This document shows, in pieces, positions 50,800 through 63,801 of a stretch of DNA of 64,000 nt. Origin of the DNA: Fratercula arctica (lineage: Eukaryota; Chordata; Aves; Charadriiformes; Alcidae). The notes under the pieces are model-generated. The model saw nothing but the letters and a program-made list of their open reading frames with translations. It was not told the origin of the DNA and did no database searches. The stretch spans positions 59,778,096-59,842,095 of the forward strand of contig CANTUZ010000003.1 in the NCBI GenBank assembly GCA_947846985.1, given 5' to 3'. Positions within the stretch are counted from its first letter, which is position 1. Each line of letters opens with the position of its first letter. The translations under genes were made by a program, and so were the position numbers.

Positions 50800-52025
50800 G
50801 AGTCACAGAATGTTGAGGCTAGAAGGGATCTCTGGAAGTCATCTGGTCCAAACCCCCTGCTGAAGAAGGTTCACCTAGAGTCAGTTGCTCAGGACCATGT
50901 CCTGATGGCTTTTGAATAACTTGAAGGAAGGGAACTCCACAACCTCTCTGGGCAGCCTGTGGCAGTGCTCGGTTACCCTCACACTGAAAAAGTGTTTCAT
51001 GGTGTTAAAATAGAACCTCCTGTGTTTCAGTTTGTTCCCACTGCCTCTGGTCCTGTCACTGGACACCACTGAAAAGAGTCAGGTATTTATATACATTAAT
51101 AAGATCCCCCTGAGCCTCCTCTTCGCTAGGCTAAACAGTCCCAGCTCTCTCAGTCTTTCCTCATATGTGAGGTTCTCCAGTCCCTTAATCATCCTTGTGG
51201 TCCTTCTTTGAACTCTGTCCAGTATGTCATGCCTCGTACTGAGGAGTCCAGAATTGGCCACAGTACTCCAGGTGTGGCCCCACCAGTGCTGAATAAAGGA
51301 GAAGGATCACCTCCATCTGCCTACTCGTATTACTTTGTCTAATGCTGCTGAGGATACCATTTGCCTTCTTTGCAGCAAGGTCCATTTCTTCAGCCTGTCA
51401 GAATCCCTCTGGGTGGCAGCATGACCCTCTGGTGTATCAGCCACTCCTCCCAGTTTGGTCTCATCTGCAAACCTGATGAGGGTGCTCTCTGGGGTACACT
51501 GATAGTTACTGGCCTCCAGCTAGACCTTGTGCTGCTGATCGCCACCCTCTGGGCTCAGCCATTTATCCAGTTTTCAGTCCATTTCACTATCTGCTCATCC
51601 AGCCTGTACATCAACAGCTTCTCTATGAGGATGCTATGGAAGACAGTGTCAAAGGCCTTACTGAAGTCCAGGTAGACAACATGTTGTGCTCTCCTCTCAC
51701 CTACCAGGCCAGTCACAATGTCATGGAAGTTAATCAAGTTGATCAAGCACGTCTTCTCCTTGGTGAAGCCATGCTGACTGTTTCTTAACGTGCCTGGAAA
51801 TGGTTTCTAGGATTAGCTGCTCCATCACCTTCCCAGGGATTGAGGTGAGGCTTATTGTTCTGTACTTACCTGGGTCATCCTGCTTGCTTTTCTTCAAGAT
51901 GGGGATGATATTTGCTTTCCTACAGTCTTTGGGCACTTCTCAGAGTTGCCATGATTGATCAAAGATTGTCGAGAATAGCCTCACAATGACATCTGCCAGT
52001 TGCCTCAGCGCTCGTAGGTTCACGT
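50800..52025 (-). mobile_element. Older CR1 LINE copy with RT remnants, minus strand
   Basis: The plus strand begins AGAGTCACAGAATG and continues with the GGAAGTCATCTGGTCCAA word, the reverse complement of a CR1 3' end lacking the ATTCTATG octamers of the younger copies. In sense order from about 52025 it covers part of the reverse transcriptase, then the C-terminal part of ORF2 and the 3' end. Against the CR1 layout I recognise there are internal losses: one of tens of bases just before the FADD-motif region (about 51480) and a larger one after it (about 51385). It is clearly an inactive fossil. Confidence 0.92.
50881..51936 (-). pseudogene. Decayed CR1 ORF2 reverse transcriptase remnant
   Basis: In sense order, the first frame (51936-51730) reads KANIIPILKK and YRTISLTSIPGKVMEQLI, the N-terminal part of the LINE reverse transcriptase. 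After a frameshift near 51740 comes motif A, YLDFSKAFDTV, with its metal-binding aspartate. At 51471-51460 the catalytic motif normally reading FADD is FADE, so one of the paired aspartates is lost. Further on come DRVQRRTTRMIKG and [20 protein letters not shown] (51261-51079) and LPREVVEFPSF (51069-50881). Frameshift, stops, deletions and the motif change show that it is not functional. Confidence 0.88.
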
Positions 52026-55000
52026 ATCAAGACTTGAACTCAGATGACTTGAGTATTATTTACTTCATGTTATATGCTAGGGACTTGATATCTAGTCTAG
52101 TTCTCCCTGAAACCAGATAAGACTGCTGACTCCTACTATCTTTTTGTTTAATGCATCTGTGAGAGGAGAGTCCAAGTCACTGCACAAAATGAGCACGTAG
52201 GCAAACAAATACTGTCCCTGCAGACAGTTTCCTTCCAACAGGACCTTCAATAGGGCATCAAAGAGAGGAGAATTCATCCCCCCACCCTCGCACCCCCATT
52301 TTGGAGCCTGAGACACTGATGCACAGAGGAAGTCACTTTCCATTGCAAGAAAAGAAGACAAGTTCCTCAACATGGTCTTTTCTGCTCTTATCACAACACT
52401 GTAAAATGTCTTGTGAAACTGGTAAGAAATGGATAGGAAAAAATTAAGGTATAATTGCATTCCCCTACTTTTGATTTATATGATTATCTAATGAAACAGG
52501 TGAAACATCCATAGACTGACTGAATTAGTCAGAAACAATTTGAGACTTGAATTGTATCTTACCAGGCCTTTAAAGTTTTTCGAGAGCAAAGTGTCTTAGA
52601 AATTACACTAAACCATGGTTACCTAATCCCAGGTGGTTTTCAACCACCTTAATTTTGACAGCCACTGAAGGACCATTATTTTCCCTGTGCTGAAAAAATA
52701 TGAGGATAGGGGAGATGAAAAGAAAGATTACCCTGACTGCACAGAGAGCCAGAGGTCACTGATGTTGTGTATATTAACACTGCTGCACATTCAGGATCTT
52801 TGCTTGTACCCTAGCCTGGACAGCAGTATAATTTGAAACTGCACTGCTGTGTGTGGGTACAATAACACTTCCACACCAGGATCCCTGGCCACTGGCCCTA
52901 AAGAGTGACCCTTGCTTATAGTGAAGTGCCTCAGACAACACAGATGAGCAGCTCCTGATTCCTTTCCACAGCGAGCAGTAATATATCACCAGGCTCACTC
53001 TCCTGTTATTTCAGCAGCTCCTTTCACGCCAGGATTTCAAACCTCCTTACACAAGCATTCTCGTTCCTTGTTGGAGTAACATGTAACAGATTTTACTTTC
53101 AAAGCAAATCAGCAATAAACCAACAAGAGATTCCAGGTATTCCAGCACTTGCTGTGCTGTTTCCCAGCCTCTGGACTGACTTCCACGGTGCAGGTGGCAG
53201 GATGTGAAATGAGACTGAAGAGTAGAAGAGATGTTACCAGGCTGCACTGCCAGCCTGCGTGGTACAGAGGGTTTTGCATCTTTCAAAGCCTTCGCACTTC
53301 AGCTCAGTAACCTGTGGGGATTGCTGTTCACCTCTCATTGCTACTGTCAGATTGAAAGACCCCATGAGGAATAAAGCTGACAAAATATTGTTGTCAGTCT
53401 CTGCTGCCTCCAAAATCACAAATTCAAGAGAAGCAACTGTAGACACTTGTTTGTTTACACAGAAATAACAGATGGTCATGAACCATACAATCATATGGTG
53501 CCCTCCCTCTTTTCATGCATTAATTGATTGTGAAATCTGCAGCCAGGGGGTTCAATATTGATTGCTTGTTCTCCGCTGTGATTTTAGCGTGCTCACAGTT
53601 TAACACAGAACTACCTGCATTGCCTTAGCCCTCCCCTTTGACAGCAGCAGACACATCCGAAGGGCTAAGCTGTCTCCAGAGGCAACTCACAGACTGGCCT
53701 CATCAAAATGGATATAGAATTCAATGTGTTATGTACATAGCACATTCTTCCAAGTGAGATCTCAAAGTACGTATTTCTGAAACATGACAGTAGACATTTG
53801 TCTCATCTTGAATGACATCACTTTTATGATCTCACCAAACAATATATTCCAGTGCTAAACTATCCCTGTGCTTGAAGAGCTTTGCCTGTTTTCTGCTTTG
53901 CTGCATTGTAATTCCATTTCTTCATTCTGTATCCAGAGTGGTTATGGAGAAAGTGTGCTCCTTTCCTTTTTCTAGTTACTTTTTATGTGCTTGTCCTTTG
54001 CAACTCACACTAACACACCTAATGTCTTTAATCTTTCCTCTAAGATCATGTATTTTGACCAGACATGCTGTTTTCTAGGCTTTTTTTTCCTGCTATCTCA
54101 CGCCTTTTCTTGAAATGCAAGGTCTGAAACTGGCAGCTGAGGCTGGCCTAATATGGTAGCATAGGAAAATCACTTCAGAAGTCTCTCATACAACACATAT
54201 TGTTTTTCCAGCAGCGTGATCCTGATGATTGAGACTTGGGCTATGATTGTCTGACAGCTGTATGGGTGATGCAGGAGGAGAGAGGGGCCATCAAACAGGG
54301 AGGGAAGAATGCAGCAATGAGAGTAATATACTTTGTGGAGTGGGAGCACAGCCAGGGTGTGATAAATGGATACAAGCTGTGATGACAGTCCAGCAGTATT
54401 TAAAAGCATTTTGCTGCCACCTAGTACTCTGTATTAGTAGAAGCACTACTCTTTGGAAAAGCACTGAAAAGAACAACAACATACAAAAAGAGACCCCAGC
54501 CCTAAGTATGTAACATCTAACATGAGCTTCACATGTCAGAAACAGAAGAACAAATCGTGTGAGCCAAAGACTCTGTGTGGGATACTACTGTCCATATGGA
54601 AATTAGATCCATAATGTAGCAGTGTTTCTGTAGCTGTGAATGTGAATTGCTTTTCTAACTTGGTCTAGAACTGTAAGCATAGGGGACCAGATAACTGCTT
54701 ACTGCAGTATCTTAAAAATGTGCGGTCGGTAATTCATGTATCACCCTAGTCCATGAATTTTTCCCAACTAACTAGTTTATAGTGCTGACAGTCCAGGCCA
54801 ATCCAAGCTGAGCTTCCCTATCTATCTGTGAAACGTGAAATGTGAAAGCCCTGACAAGGGCTTGTCAGGCCATCTTTGCCCTGTACTCCTCCTCCATTTG
54901 AAATCTATGTAGAAAGCCCCTCATCAACACAGCATGGATAGTTCCTTATATGCACTGTTTGCGTGAAAATAAGTGTCCCTTGAGTAACACTTTTGAGATA

Positions 55001-56429
55001 TCCTTGACACATAAACATGGAAGCCTAAAAATTATCTTTAGGATCCTAAAAATCCATGTGTGCATTTCACCTTCTAAATCATGAGTAGAGAGAATTGCTA
55101 TTCTTTCCCACATCTGCTTCCAAACAACACAGGCAAAACCCCTGACACACAGCTGAGGGACATGATGAGAAAACATAAGGGAAATGTAAACTGTACAAAT
55201 TCCTTCCCTGAAACTTAGCATTTGTGAAGAACATACATTACTTTAACACAATAGTTATGTATACAAATGGAAAGTACCCTAGTTTATTGCTCTTTCAAGT
55301 ATAGGCAGTTCTTTTTATTGCTCTATACACCATTTCCTATTTCCATTGTGGCTACATGACCAAAAATAAACTTCTGGCAGACTACCAAATACAAATCCTT
55401 CATCCTGACTTTTCTTTTACAAATGCTTGTTGCCGTCCTGTTAACCTTGGTTACTCACCTACAGCCCCAAGATAGGCTGGGAAGTGCATGAGTGGATGCA
55501 CAAATACAAATCTTAGTATGAGCTGTTGTTTTTGTAACTTTACCTCACGGGAACTTAATTGCAGTGTTTTGCAGAGCCCCACTCATCTATGAATAGTGAT
55601 GAAAATTCTGGGTTTAACACACAATATATTTATCTTTAGAAGATACAAGCACTTTTTATGCATTGAGAGATTTTGACCTTTCAGATAATTTGCCTTCAGC
55701 ACAGTAATATCAAATAAGGACGTTCAATTTAGTTCCACACTGAGATTCCATTTCTGAAAACTAACATGCTTGGAAAAGGCTCTGTAACCTGTCTGCATCC
55801 ACAGGCAACAGAATGTAAAGGGACTTTATTTAATCTGCATGACCAGGAGCCTTGGCTTTGTATTTTATGTATAATTTAAGTCCTCCAAAGTGTTTTGTTT
55901 TGCTTTGCCTTTATTTTTAGTTCTCATTTGGAAGTTTAAACTCTTGCCATAGGGATTTAAAACATCTGTTGTTTTTTAGCACAAGGACTGATGGATATTT
56001 GCTGCTTGGTGTGAGAGTTATTGGATATAAGGATATATTACAATTGACTGGCCTGCAGATTAGAACTAGGTTTAGAATTCAAATACATCTATATATTTCA
56101 CATAAACTTTTAAAGGAAAACAGGTACAAAATTTGTCTTAGCTGGATATAAATTACAGACACAGGAAAAATAATATTCAATATTAGTAGTGTTTTGACTA
56201 AACCCAAAATAGTTATAAAATCCCTCCCTTTTCAAAAAATATGTTTTGGAAATTGTATATGGACATAGAATGCAATTTGGAAAGAAATGAGTGGTTGGAA
56301 ATTAAGCTGCTTTCTACTTTCCCTTTTTTCATAGTATCTTATTGGTTGTGGTGCTCACTGGGGCATGATATTCACTTTTATCCAAGAACAACATTACAAA
56401 CTTGTCTGGCCTAAACCTATATGTAATAT

Positions 56430-56465
56430 AGAGTATATGTATACTCTGGCATCAGAATATTCTGA
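56430..56465. repeat. Two adjacent perfect palindromes
   Basis: AGAGTATA-TG-TATACTCT (56430-56447) is followed four bases later by TCAGAATATTCTGA (56452-56465). The second contains AGAATATTCT, which fits a two-unit heat-shock-element pattern (GAA, two bases, TTC). A functional element normally needs three units, so regulatory meaning is uncertain. Confidence 0.75.
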
Positions 56466-59400
56466 CAATCATTATATTATTTATTTTTCAGTTTACTTTA
56501 GAGAAAAACATTAATGATAGGCACTATTTACTATAGACTGAAATTTCTCTTGTCATAATTGAAAATTTCTCCTATTTTTATTGTAAGGGTAAGAAGCACT
56601 GATCTGTTGAAGTATCCTTCCATTACACGGGACTCCGTATTGCCAGTTACTAAAAGCCTGTAGACTTTACTACGTGTGAAAGAATGATGGTGGCAGGTCT
56701 GACAGAGATCAAAGTGACAACAGCTCCTATGGACAGCACTGAATCCACAACACAACTGCACTTGTTGGCCCATGAAAAAAAACCATAAGGATAAAAACAG
56801 TTCCAACCATGCAGAACTATGAAACATCAGTACATAATATCCCAGGGCTGTGTTTGCACTTGGCTTGCCACTGCAGAGGAAAATAACAGCTCTTAGGAAG
56901 CAGCAGCAAAGGAGTAGGTCACTTCTGCATTGATTACCTGCCACGTTCTGGGTTTCACAGCACAGGTAGGAGGAGAGTTTTATAATCAATGTATTCTCCC
57001 TTTCACCTTAAGAATTGCTCCTCAAGTGCTGCCCTGCCATGGCTTTGTTGGCTGATATCACAGGAATTTTGTTAGACTCATCCAATCCAAGCTCTTGACA
57101 GTTTTGTTAGCTTGAACTTCTGGTGCAGCTGGCATTTGGAGTTCTGCAATGGGAGGAAGCACAACACTTAAAGGAATTATATAGACAGTAATATCTACCT
57201 GAATTTTCAGCATTCTCTCTGCATCTCTTTGTGAGCTTAGGACAATCTTTAAATACATACTGATAACAAATGCGCTGTCTGTTATTGTTGCATTTTTAAA
57301 AGAGATTCCCATTAAATAATTTGAGTTAACATCTGCAGGAAATTTCTGTGAATGATGAGTTCTGTCAGATTTTGCAAGAAAGAAGTTCATTAGAGTGAAG
57401 ACATCCCAAAGAAACTCCAGGGGGATCCAGGGAAGAATTAGAGAATACAGCTGGTCTTAAAATGTCTTAACCCATTTAAATCCAAATTAGTAAAACCTTT
57501 ACAGATGTTGACAAAATATGTGCTAATTTATGCACAAATTTATGCAAATTTACATTTCATTCTGAAAAACGTGTATCTACTTGTCCATCTTCCAAACAAA
57601 GCTGACAAGAAAAAACAATAACCCATATTTTGTCTCCTAGAAGAGCAGTTAGTTTGAAAGAAAAAATTCTACCTGCCCTAATTTGACACATGCTCTTTGT
57701 CTCCTATGGCCATCTCTGGCCACATGTGAGACTTCCAGTCTGATTGTGTTTAGATAGTGATCTTTATGCAAGGTGAACTCAAGATCCCTGCAAGGACATC
57801 AAAATTGTACCCTGATGGTCCTTACAAAATTATACCCTGAGAGAGTATGAATGAAGAGCAGTGATAGGATCCTCAAAACAGTGTTTTTTCAAGACGTGAT
57901 TTTGTTCGCAGGCATATAGTTTTATCAAGCTCTTATCTGACTGAGAGGGCATATCAGGTCCCAAGCACAGGTTGAGGGTCCAAGTGTTTATATATTGCTC
58001 AGGGCTTTTTCAAAATCACACATGCTTAGAATTGAACTATGTAAGAAAAGTGTATCATTTTTGATACTTCACATACAATGACCATCAAAAAATCAGAACT
58101 CTCACAAAGATAACATTCTTATGAGATTCACACCTAATTTTGAGGGCAAAACAATCCAGCAGATTGGATTCTTCAGTCTGGAAAGACATAACAAACTTTT
58201 TATCAGTGATCATTACCAGGAAAAACAAATATCCAACAATAAGCCTTCATTAATGTATAAGCATCTGTGTCAGCTTATTTTATTTTTCACCATCTTAGTG
58301 TGAAATGGCAGAGTTGTTTTTTCTTAAGGAAGAGAAAACAAGCAGCTGACTATTAGGAAGAGGAATTTATCTTAATGTGTCAATAAACCCTTTTAGTAAA
58401 GAACTGCCATAGTTTACATGCTTCTATTACAAATCAAAATAGCTAGCAAACAGCTAAATAAAGAAATAGAGTGAGCATGCAATGGGAATCTAACACACAG
58501 AAACACAGCACATCAAAACACAATAGAGAATACATAAAATTGTAATAAAAAATAATGAACACTGGAAAAGTTCATTTGTGTATAAAAATAATTGCACAAT
58601 TGAATTTAAAGTCCATAGGCAACAAAAATTTTTATACTGCTAGTTAAAACTCGGTGCTCCCACTCCTCTGAAAGCTACAAATACTCCATTCCTAAAATAA
58701 CTTTGGGAAATTTTCTAAAGCATTGTAAATCTGGGAAAATTGGAAGTGGAAGCAGGTTTTCCTATGGCTCAGAGGGATGACTTGAGACATGTCATCCTGT
58801 TCGAAACTAACACGGCATAATTTGGTCAGGATATACTTCACAAGATAATATTGCAATTAAGATTCTGCATATCAAATTTCAATTATATAAGCAATATTTG
58901 ATTTCTTCAGTCATCATTGGTTCTCTTTTTAAAGAGATACATAGGTCTTTTAAATAGATAAGGGTATAGTTTATTATTTAACACAGATCTGATTCGACAC
59001 AGTAATTGTTGGCTTTATGTTGACTGAATACTGCTGTCAATAACTCACAGACCTGCAAATCTAGGAATAGCAAAACATTTGTTTTCATTGTTAACAGAAG
59101 TTTGAAAAGAGTTTTGTGAGACATTGTTTCCAGGAATGACTCGATTTCCATGTTCAGAGTAAACCAACTTAAACCTGCAATAGGACTAAAAGGAGCATTT
59201 CTCACTGTCCCTTGCCTTTACGGTCCTCTCTGCTCTGGTACTTCTAGACAAACATTTGCTTTCAGAAGATTAGTTTTTTGACTGAGTTTAGCTGACTCAA
59301 TTACAAATTAAGTATACTATAAATTTTCTTCATCTTTTTGCAGCTCTTTTTCCTAGAAATGTTAAACTTAAACCAAAAAAGAATACAGCTTGTCTTCCTA

Positions 59401-59693
59401 ATATTGAGCTTTTACTTGCTCAAGAAGAATATACATGAAGTACTATAACAAGAAAACCTTCCTTTTCATTTTTATCTTACCATGTGTGACATCTGTCAGA
59501 GAGAGACGAAAGAAGAACCACAAAAATGTGAAGGTTCAGATGCAGCTTGGAGAAGCCCAGTACAGAGTAGAGGACTTTTAGGATCATACGCCAGTTGGAA
59601 AATCCTTGCATGAGTTTGTTTTTTCCTTTACATCTAGAGAAGCTGAAATTTCTATAGCATCTGTGAAAAACCAAACCAAATAAGAAATCTGCA

Positions 59694-59706
59694 TTTTTTT
59701 TTTTTT
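59694..59706. repeat. T13 homopolymer run
   Basis: Thirteen consecutive T residues; no retrocopy signature beside it. Confidence 0.85.
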
Positions 59707-62700
59707 AATTGGAGCAACCTATAAGACCCTGAAATGTGTATCTGCGTTGTAGAGAAGACTAAAGATACACAGTCTTCACCCCTTTACATCCTGTTTGTAA
59801 GTATATCCCTTTAATATTTCTAACTTTTAGGTTTTAACTGTTTGATTAAATGCTGAAAGATTTTGTTTGATCTGACTGTTTCCACACTTGGACACATATT
59901 CCAGGTGACAAATTTTATGTGATTGCATACTTTTGTGATTACTAGATGTGTTTTACTCTGTAGAAAATATTTGACATAGATGATTATATATTTCAATTTT
60001 TATCTTCTAGAGAGTCTAAGAGTATCAGACCGCTTGTAATATCAAAAATTATGCACTTTATATCCTTATGTGAACCACTTGTGGGACATAATAGCATATT
60101 TTGCTCATTCTTTTTATAGTATCATCATTACAGACGTGATTTTTCTTTTGTATTTTCATAGTAGAACCTGAAAAAGCAAATTGAAAATATTTTTCCAAAT
60201 TTTCTCATTTGTGCAGAAGTAAATAAGGTTTCATGCTTTTGATATACATTCTCATACTGCTTGTCTAATTTTTTTTCTCTCTCTTCTTGCTGGATTGTAT
60301 GTTCTTAGTTGCCATCCGCTTTCTCCGGACTCATAGTAGAAATGGGTTTAGCATACTTTTACCCAAGACCATGACAACTTTTTATTGTCAGAATGGTTCG
60401 ACATGAGAAAGATTTGCTGTGCGTTTTCAGATAGTCGTATTATTTCATATTATTGCTCCAGGTACCATCCTTCCCAGTCAATGTTTTTTGTCTTCTGATA
60501 TATTCTAAAAATTTTTATTACATACTTTTTTCTTTTTTCTTATTTTCTCTCTACATTAGATTGTGTTTGAAACTATTTCCTTCAGTTATCTCTGACCTAT
60601 GGATTTAAATTTTAATTTCCACCTTTTTATTTCTTTTGTATTGATTTCAGTATTTCTTTTTCAATAAAAACTTTCCCTTCATGTTAAATGTGATTGCTAC
60701 AGCATCAAAAGTGTAATTAAATTACTTTGTACTGATGATGCATATGAAACCCTTAAAACTGTTGTTTTGACCCCTAAGTGGAAAAGAGGACAGGAGACAC
60801 AAACCGAGCCTTCCCTTCCTCAAGAAATGCCCCACGGCAAGAGATTTTAAACAACGTCTGTGTTTGTCTGGTAAGAAACAAGTCTTAATGCTATTTATCA
60901 ACATATAAATTCAGGAAGATTAACACTGGAAACAACCAGTCTTCCTTTGCAAAGAATAGCTTGTGCATAATCTCAAATAATAATTGAAGTATTATAAGAA
61001 AACATGTGGAGCATTTTTGTTCCAAGTCCCATAACCTGAAGAGAATGACAGAAAGGCCACATCTTTTAGCAGTCTGGAGCTCCTTCCTGCTCCCTGGGGT
61101 AAGATATTAAACGTGCTTCTCCTTGGTAAAAACAAAGTGAATTCCTCAGACATGGCAACTTTCTCCTTTTCGGACTTCTGCTATAAAAGAAGGTGATGGC
61201 CATTGTGTTGATAATGTGGCAATCCAGTTTTTTTCTTTATTGATTCCATCAGGTGTAATGCCTAATTTTTGCTGGTTCTTCATTGAGAGACGTGAAGGTC
61301 TGGAACCTCATTTTGTTAACAATTGCAAAGAATTGTTTTGCATAAAAGCTACACCTTGTACGGCTTGTCATAACACAGAAAGAAGGAAAAGCTGCTTCAT
61401 GTGCACATACGTATCACATACATCACCATGTTTCAGTCTTCAGACACACTTTAATCATCAACAAGAGACACTCTAGTTTGGGCAGAATAAGAATGAGTGA
61501 ATGCAAGCAATCAAAACAGTCACCGAATACCACATATATGCCTTTTTATTCTCTTTCCTGTAGTGTTTTCTAACAGAATAGAAACATACAGGGGTGACTG
61601 ATTGTCTGATTTTCCATGTTGAATGATAAAAAACCCCATGATCTAAAGCTAGAGGGGAGATACTTCACAGTAAAATGGCTGGAAAGCAGCTTGCTGTACT
61701 TCTACTCTATGCCTTCCATTCTGAAATCTTTAATTACATCCATAATTACTTCTTTCCTAGCATAATAAACTGCAGGGTGAAGTCTATGCCTCCAGTGTAA
61801 TCAGAAAATTGTTTATATGTTACTGTCAGCACATACTCCCTATGTATTTGTTTCACTGGGGAAGAACTTTCAATAACAAGCAAATAATTAGAAGAATATT
61901 ATGGGATTTGAAGATTATTACCACATCTACTTTGAGTTTTAATAGGAAAAAATGTTCTTCTGATCAAAGGACCATTATAAGTGTTAAGTTATTAAGAAAT
62001 TATTTCATTACATCTCTTTTATGAAGATTTGTTTTTTTTAAAAAATGTATTCCTATTCTTACATTCTCTCACTCCGAAACATAAGACAGGATCTTGGAAC
62101 TCTCACCTCAAGCAGATTTCAGGGTACTTTTAGAAGTGGTTGTGAAGGAAAGCTGAATGGAGTTTGGGTCTGTCTAAAACTAAAAGTAACTGTTATCTGT
62201 AATGGGTCAAGTATGACTGTTTTTGAACTAGCAAAATTGAATTTCGTTGGAGGAGGGAAATATTCCAACTTTTTTGTTGCCTGAAAGTTACCAATGACTA
62301 GCTCAACTGCTAATAATACTTGGTGTGAAATTACTCTGTTCCCTGAGTCTAGTTTTAGATAGACAAAGTACTGTAATTAGCATGTTTGACAGTTGTAGTC
62401 TTTGACCTTCATCTGAATTGTTTGAAAACTCAGCTATTTCTATGTTAAAAAAGTGTAATTTTCAGAACATGACTTACAAGTACCAGAGAAAAAAGAATAA
62501 CTTAATTTGCCTTAACTTGTACTAACTTTTTCTGTGTGGCAGAAAAACTTCAAAGCTATGGAACTGAAAAATAATTAGGAAAAGAAAGAGTGTGGAAAAA
62601 AACCCCAACTCTACATCATGCCCGTTTTGACTTGCTATACTTGATGATAGGTTTTAATTTATATTTTTCCACTACACTCATCATCCTGAATGTCAGACAA

Positions 62701-63201
62701 AAAAGTAACTAGCAAAAATAATACGCATTATCCTCCATGTAAAGGCATGCATTTGAAGATGTGTTAAAAAAAGTTCATGTATTAGAAAACAGAAAAGGAC
62801 AATGTTAAACCTGTGGCAATAAGTATCAAAAATTGTATCTTCTTAAAATCAATAGCTTTGAAAGATATTTAAAAGTTAAGTTTGAGTGAAATAGTATTCT
62901 CCAAATATTAGCACCAATACACAAAAAAGATTCAGACTGTAGCCCTCTGCCCATTAACTCTGTAAACACATTTAGGAAAAAGAATACCTTTGTTCACATT
63001 GTTCTGCTTTTGCTGTTCACTGGCAGTGGATTCATTTCTCTACTGCCATTCACATAAGAGAATTTAGTGCATTTGGAGGCTGCTGATCCAGTGGCTACTT
63101 ACCTTCTGTATCAGATGTGGAGCCCTCACTTTTTTCCATGTGTCATCTGTTGAGAGATCTCACTCCTTATACTCTTTCGTGACCTTATACCTTAATCCAC
63201 A

Positions 63202-63801
63202 ATGGGCCTTATGTTAACAGTTGGTAAGGTAAAGGAACACATAAAAAGTGCAAGGCGCAGCACATGGCTCTGGAACAAAATTCCTTCAACTTGTAAAGGA
63301 GACGAGAAGCAGTTCTATCAGCTTCCTTGGGTTGGCACAGAATCTTTGAAAATAGAGGGCCCACCTCTGACCTCAGTAAAAGAAATGCTAACATTTCTGC
63401 TGATTTCAGGTTTGCTCATCAAACAAGTTACTATTTCTATATCCATAAATTGTCCAGACAAGATCTATGTTAGACTTTACAGCTGTGTGGTTGTTAACAG
63501 TACATCTATATCAGTAAACTCAAGTGTTCCCAGGAATGTTCTTGAGCACAGAAACAAAATTTCTTGTACAAATGATTTGTGCAAATGTTGCCTGGCGTGT
63601 TTTTGTTCCCTGTGTTCTCCCCAGCAATTTGCTGGTGCTGCACATGTTTGCACACTGCAAGCACCAATTACAATTAGCGTCCTTCATGCAGGCACATCAT
63701 TTCCAAGACTAGCAAAGTCCACTAGCATAAGGGTGAGACATTCTTTCCAAGGTAGCCTGAGCAGCCAGAAACATTCCCAAGCAAAGGTTTTTACTACTTA
63801 A
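63202..63801 (+). CDS. Unassigned 199-codon open reading frame
   Basis: I do not recognise this frame. It is the longest ATG frame outside transposons, starts with ATG in strong context (A at -3, G at +4) and ends at TAA. The nearest upstream in-frame stop is three codons before the ATG. The predicted protein has a short hydrophobic stretch at about residues 63-82 and a cysteine cluster with seven Cys between residues 122 and 138, but no domain I can name. There is no obvious promoter, splice partner or AATAAA in the remaining 200 bp. It may be a chance frame, a decayed element or a lineage-specific gene; chance is the most likely. Confidence 0.18.
   Translation: MGLMLTVGKVKEHIKSARRSTWLWNKIPSTCKGDEKQFYQLPWVGTESLKIEGPPLTSVKEMLTFLLISGLLIKQVTISISINCPDKIYVRLYSCVVVNSTSISVNSSVPRNVLEHRNKISCTNDLCKCCLACFCSLCSPQQFAGAAHVCTLQAPITISVLHAGTSFPRLAKSTSIRVRHSFQGSLSSQKHSQAKVFTT

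Larger units (their letters stand above)
52026..63201. other. Long unique interval without a recognisable gene
   Basis: About 11.2 kb of mostly AT-rich DNA with no repeat family that I recognise. The part at about 53500-53690 is free of simple repeats, contains several ATTGATTG/ATTAATTG homeodomain-type words and resembles conserved non-coding DNA. Other small items are an 8-bp-stem hairpin CCTGACAA/TTGTCAGG at 54850-54869, adjacent palindromes at 56430-56465, an octamer ATGCAAAT at 57542-57549, and T13 at 59694-59706. Confidence 0.55.

Noticed and set aside
51361..51675. Plus-strand 104-codon frame
   Set aside because: It is the antisense of the CR1 reverse transcriptase remnant.
54411..54425. 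CTCF-like GCCACCTAGT word
   Set aside because: The conserved GG at the end of the core is replaced, so the match is too weak to list.
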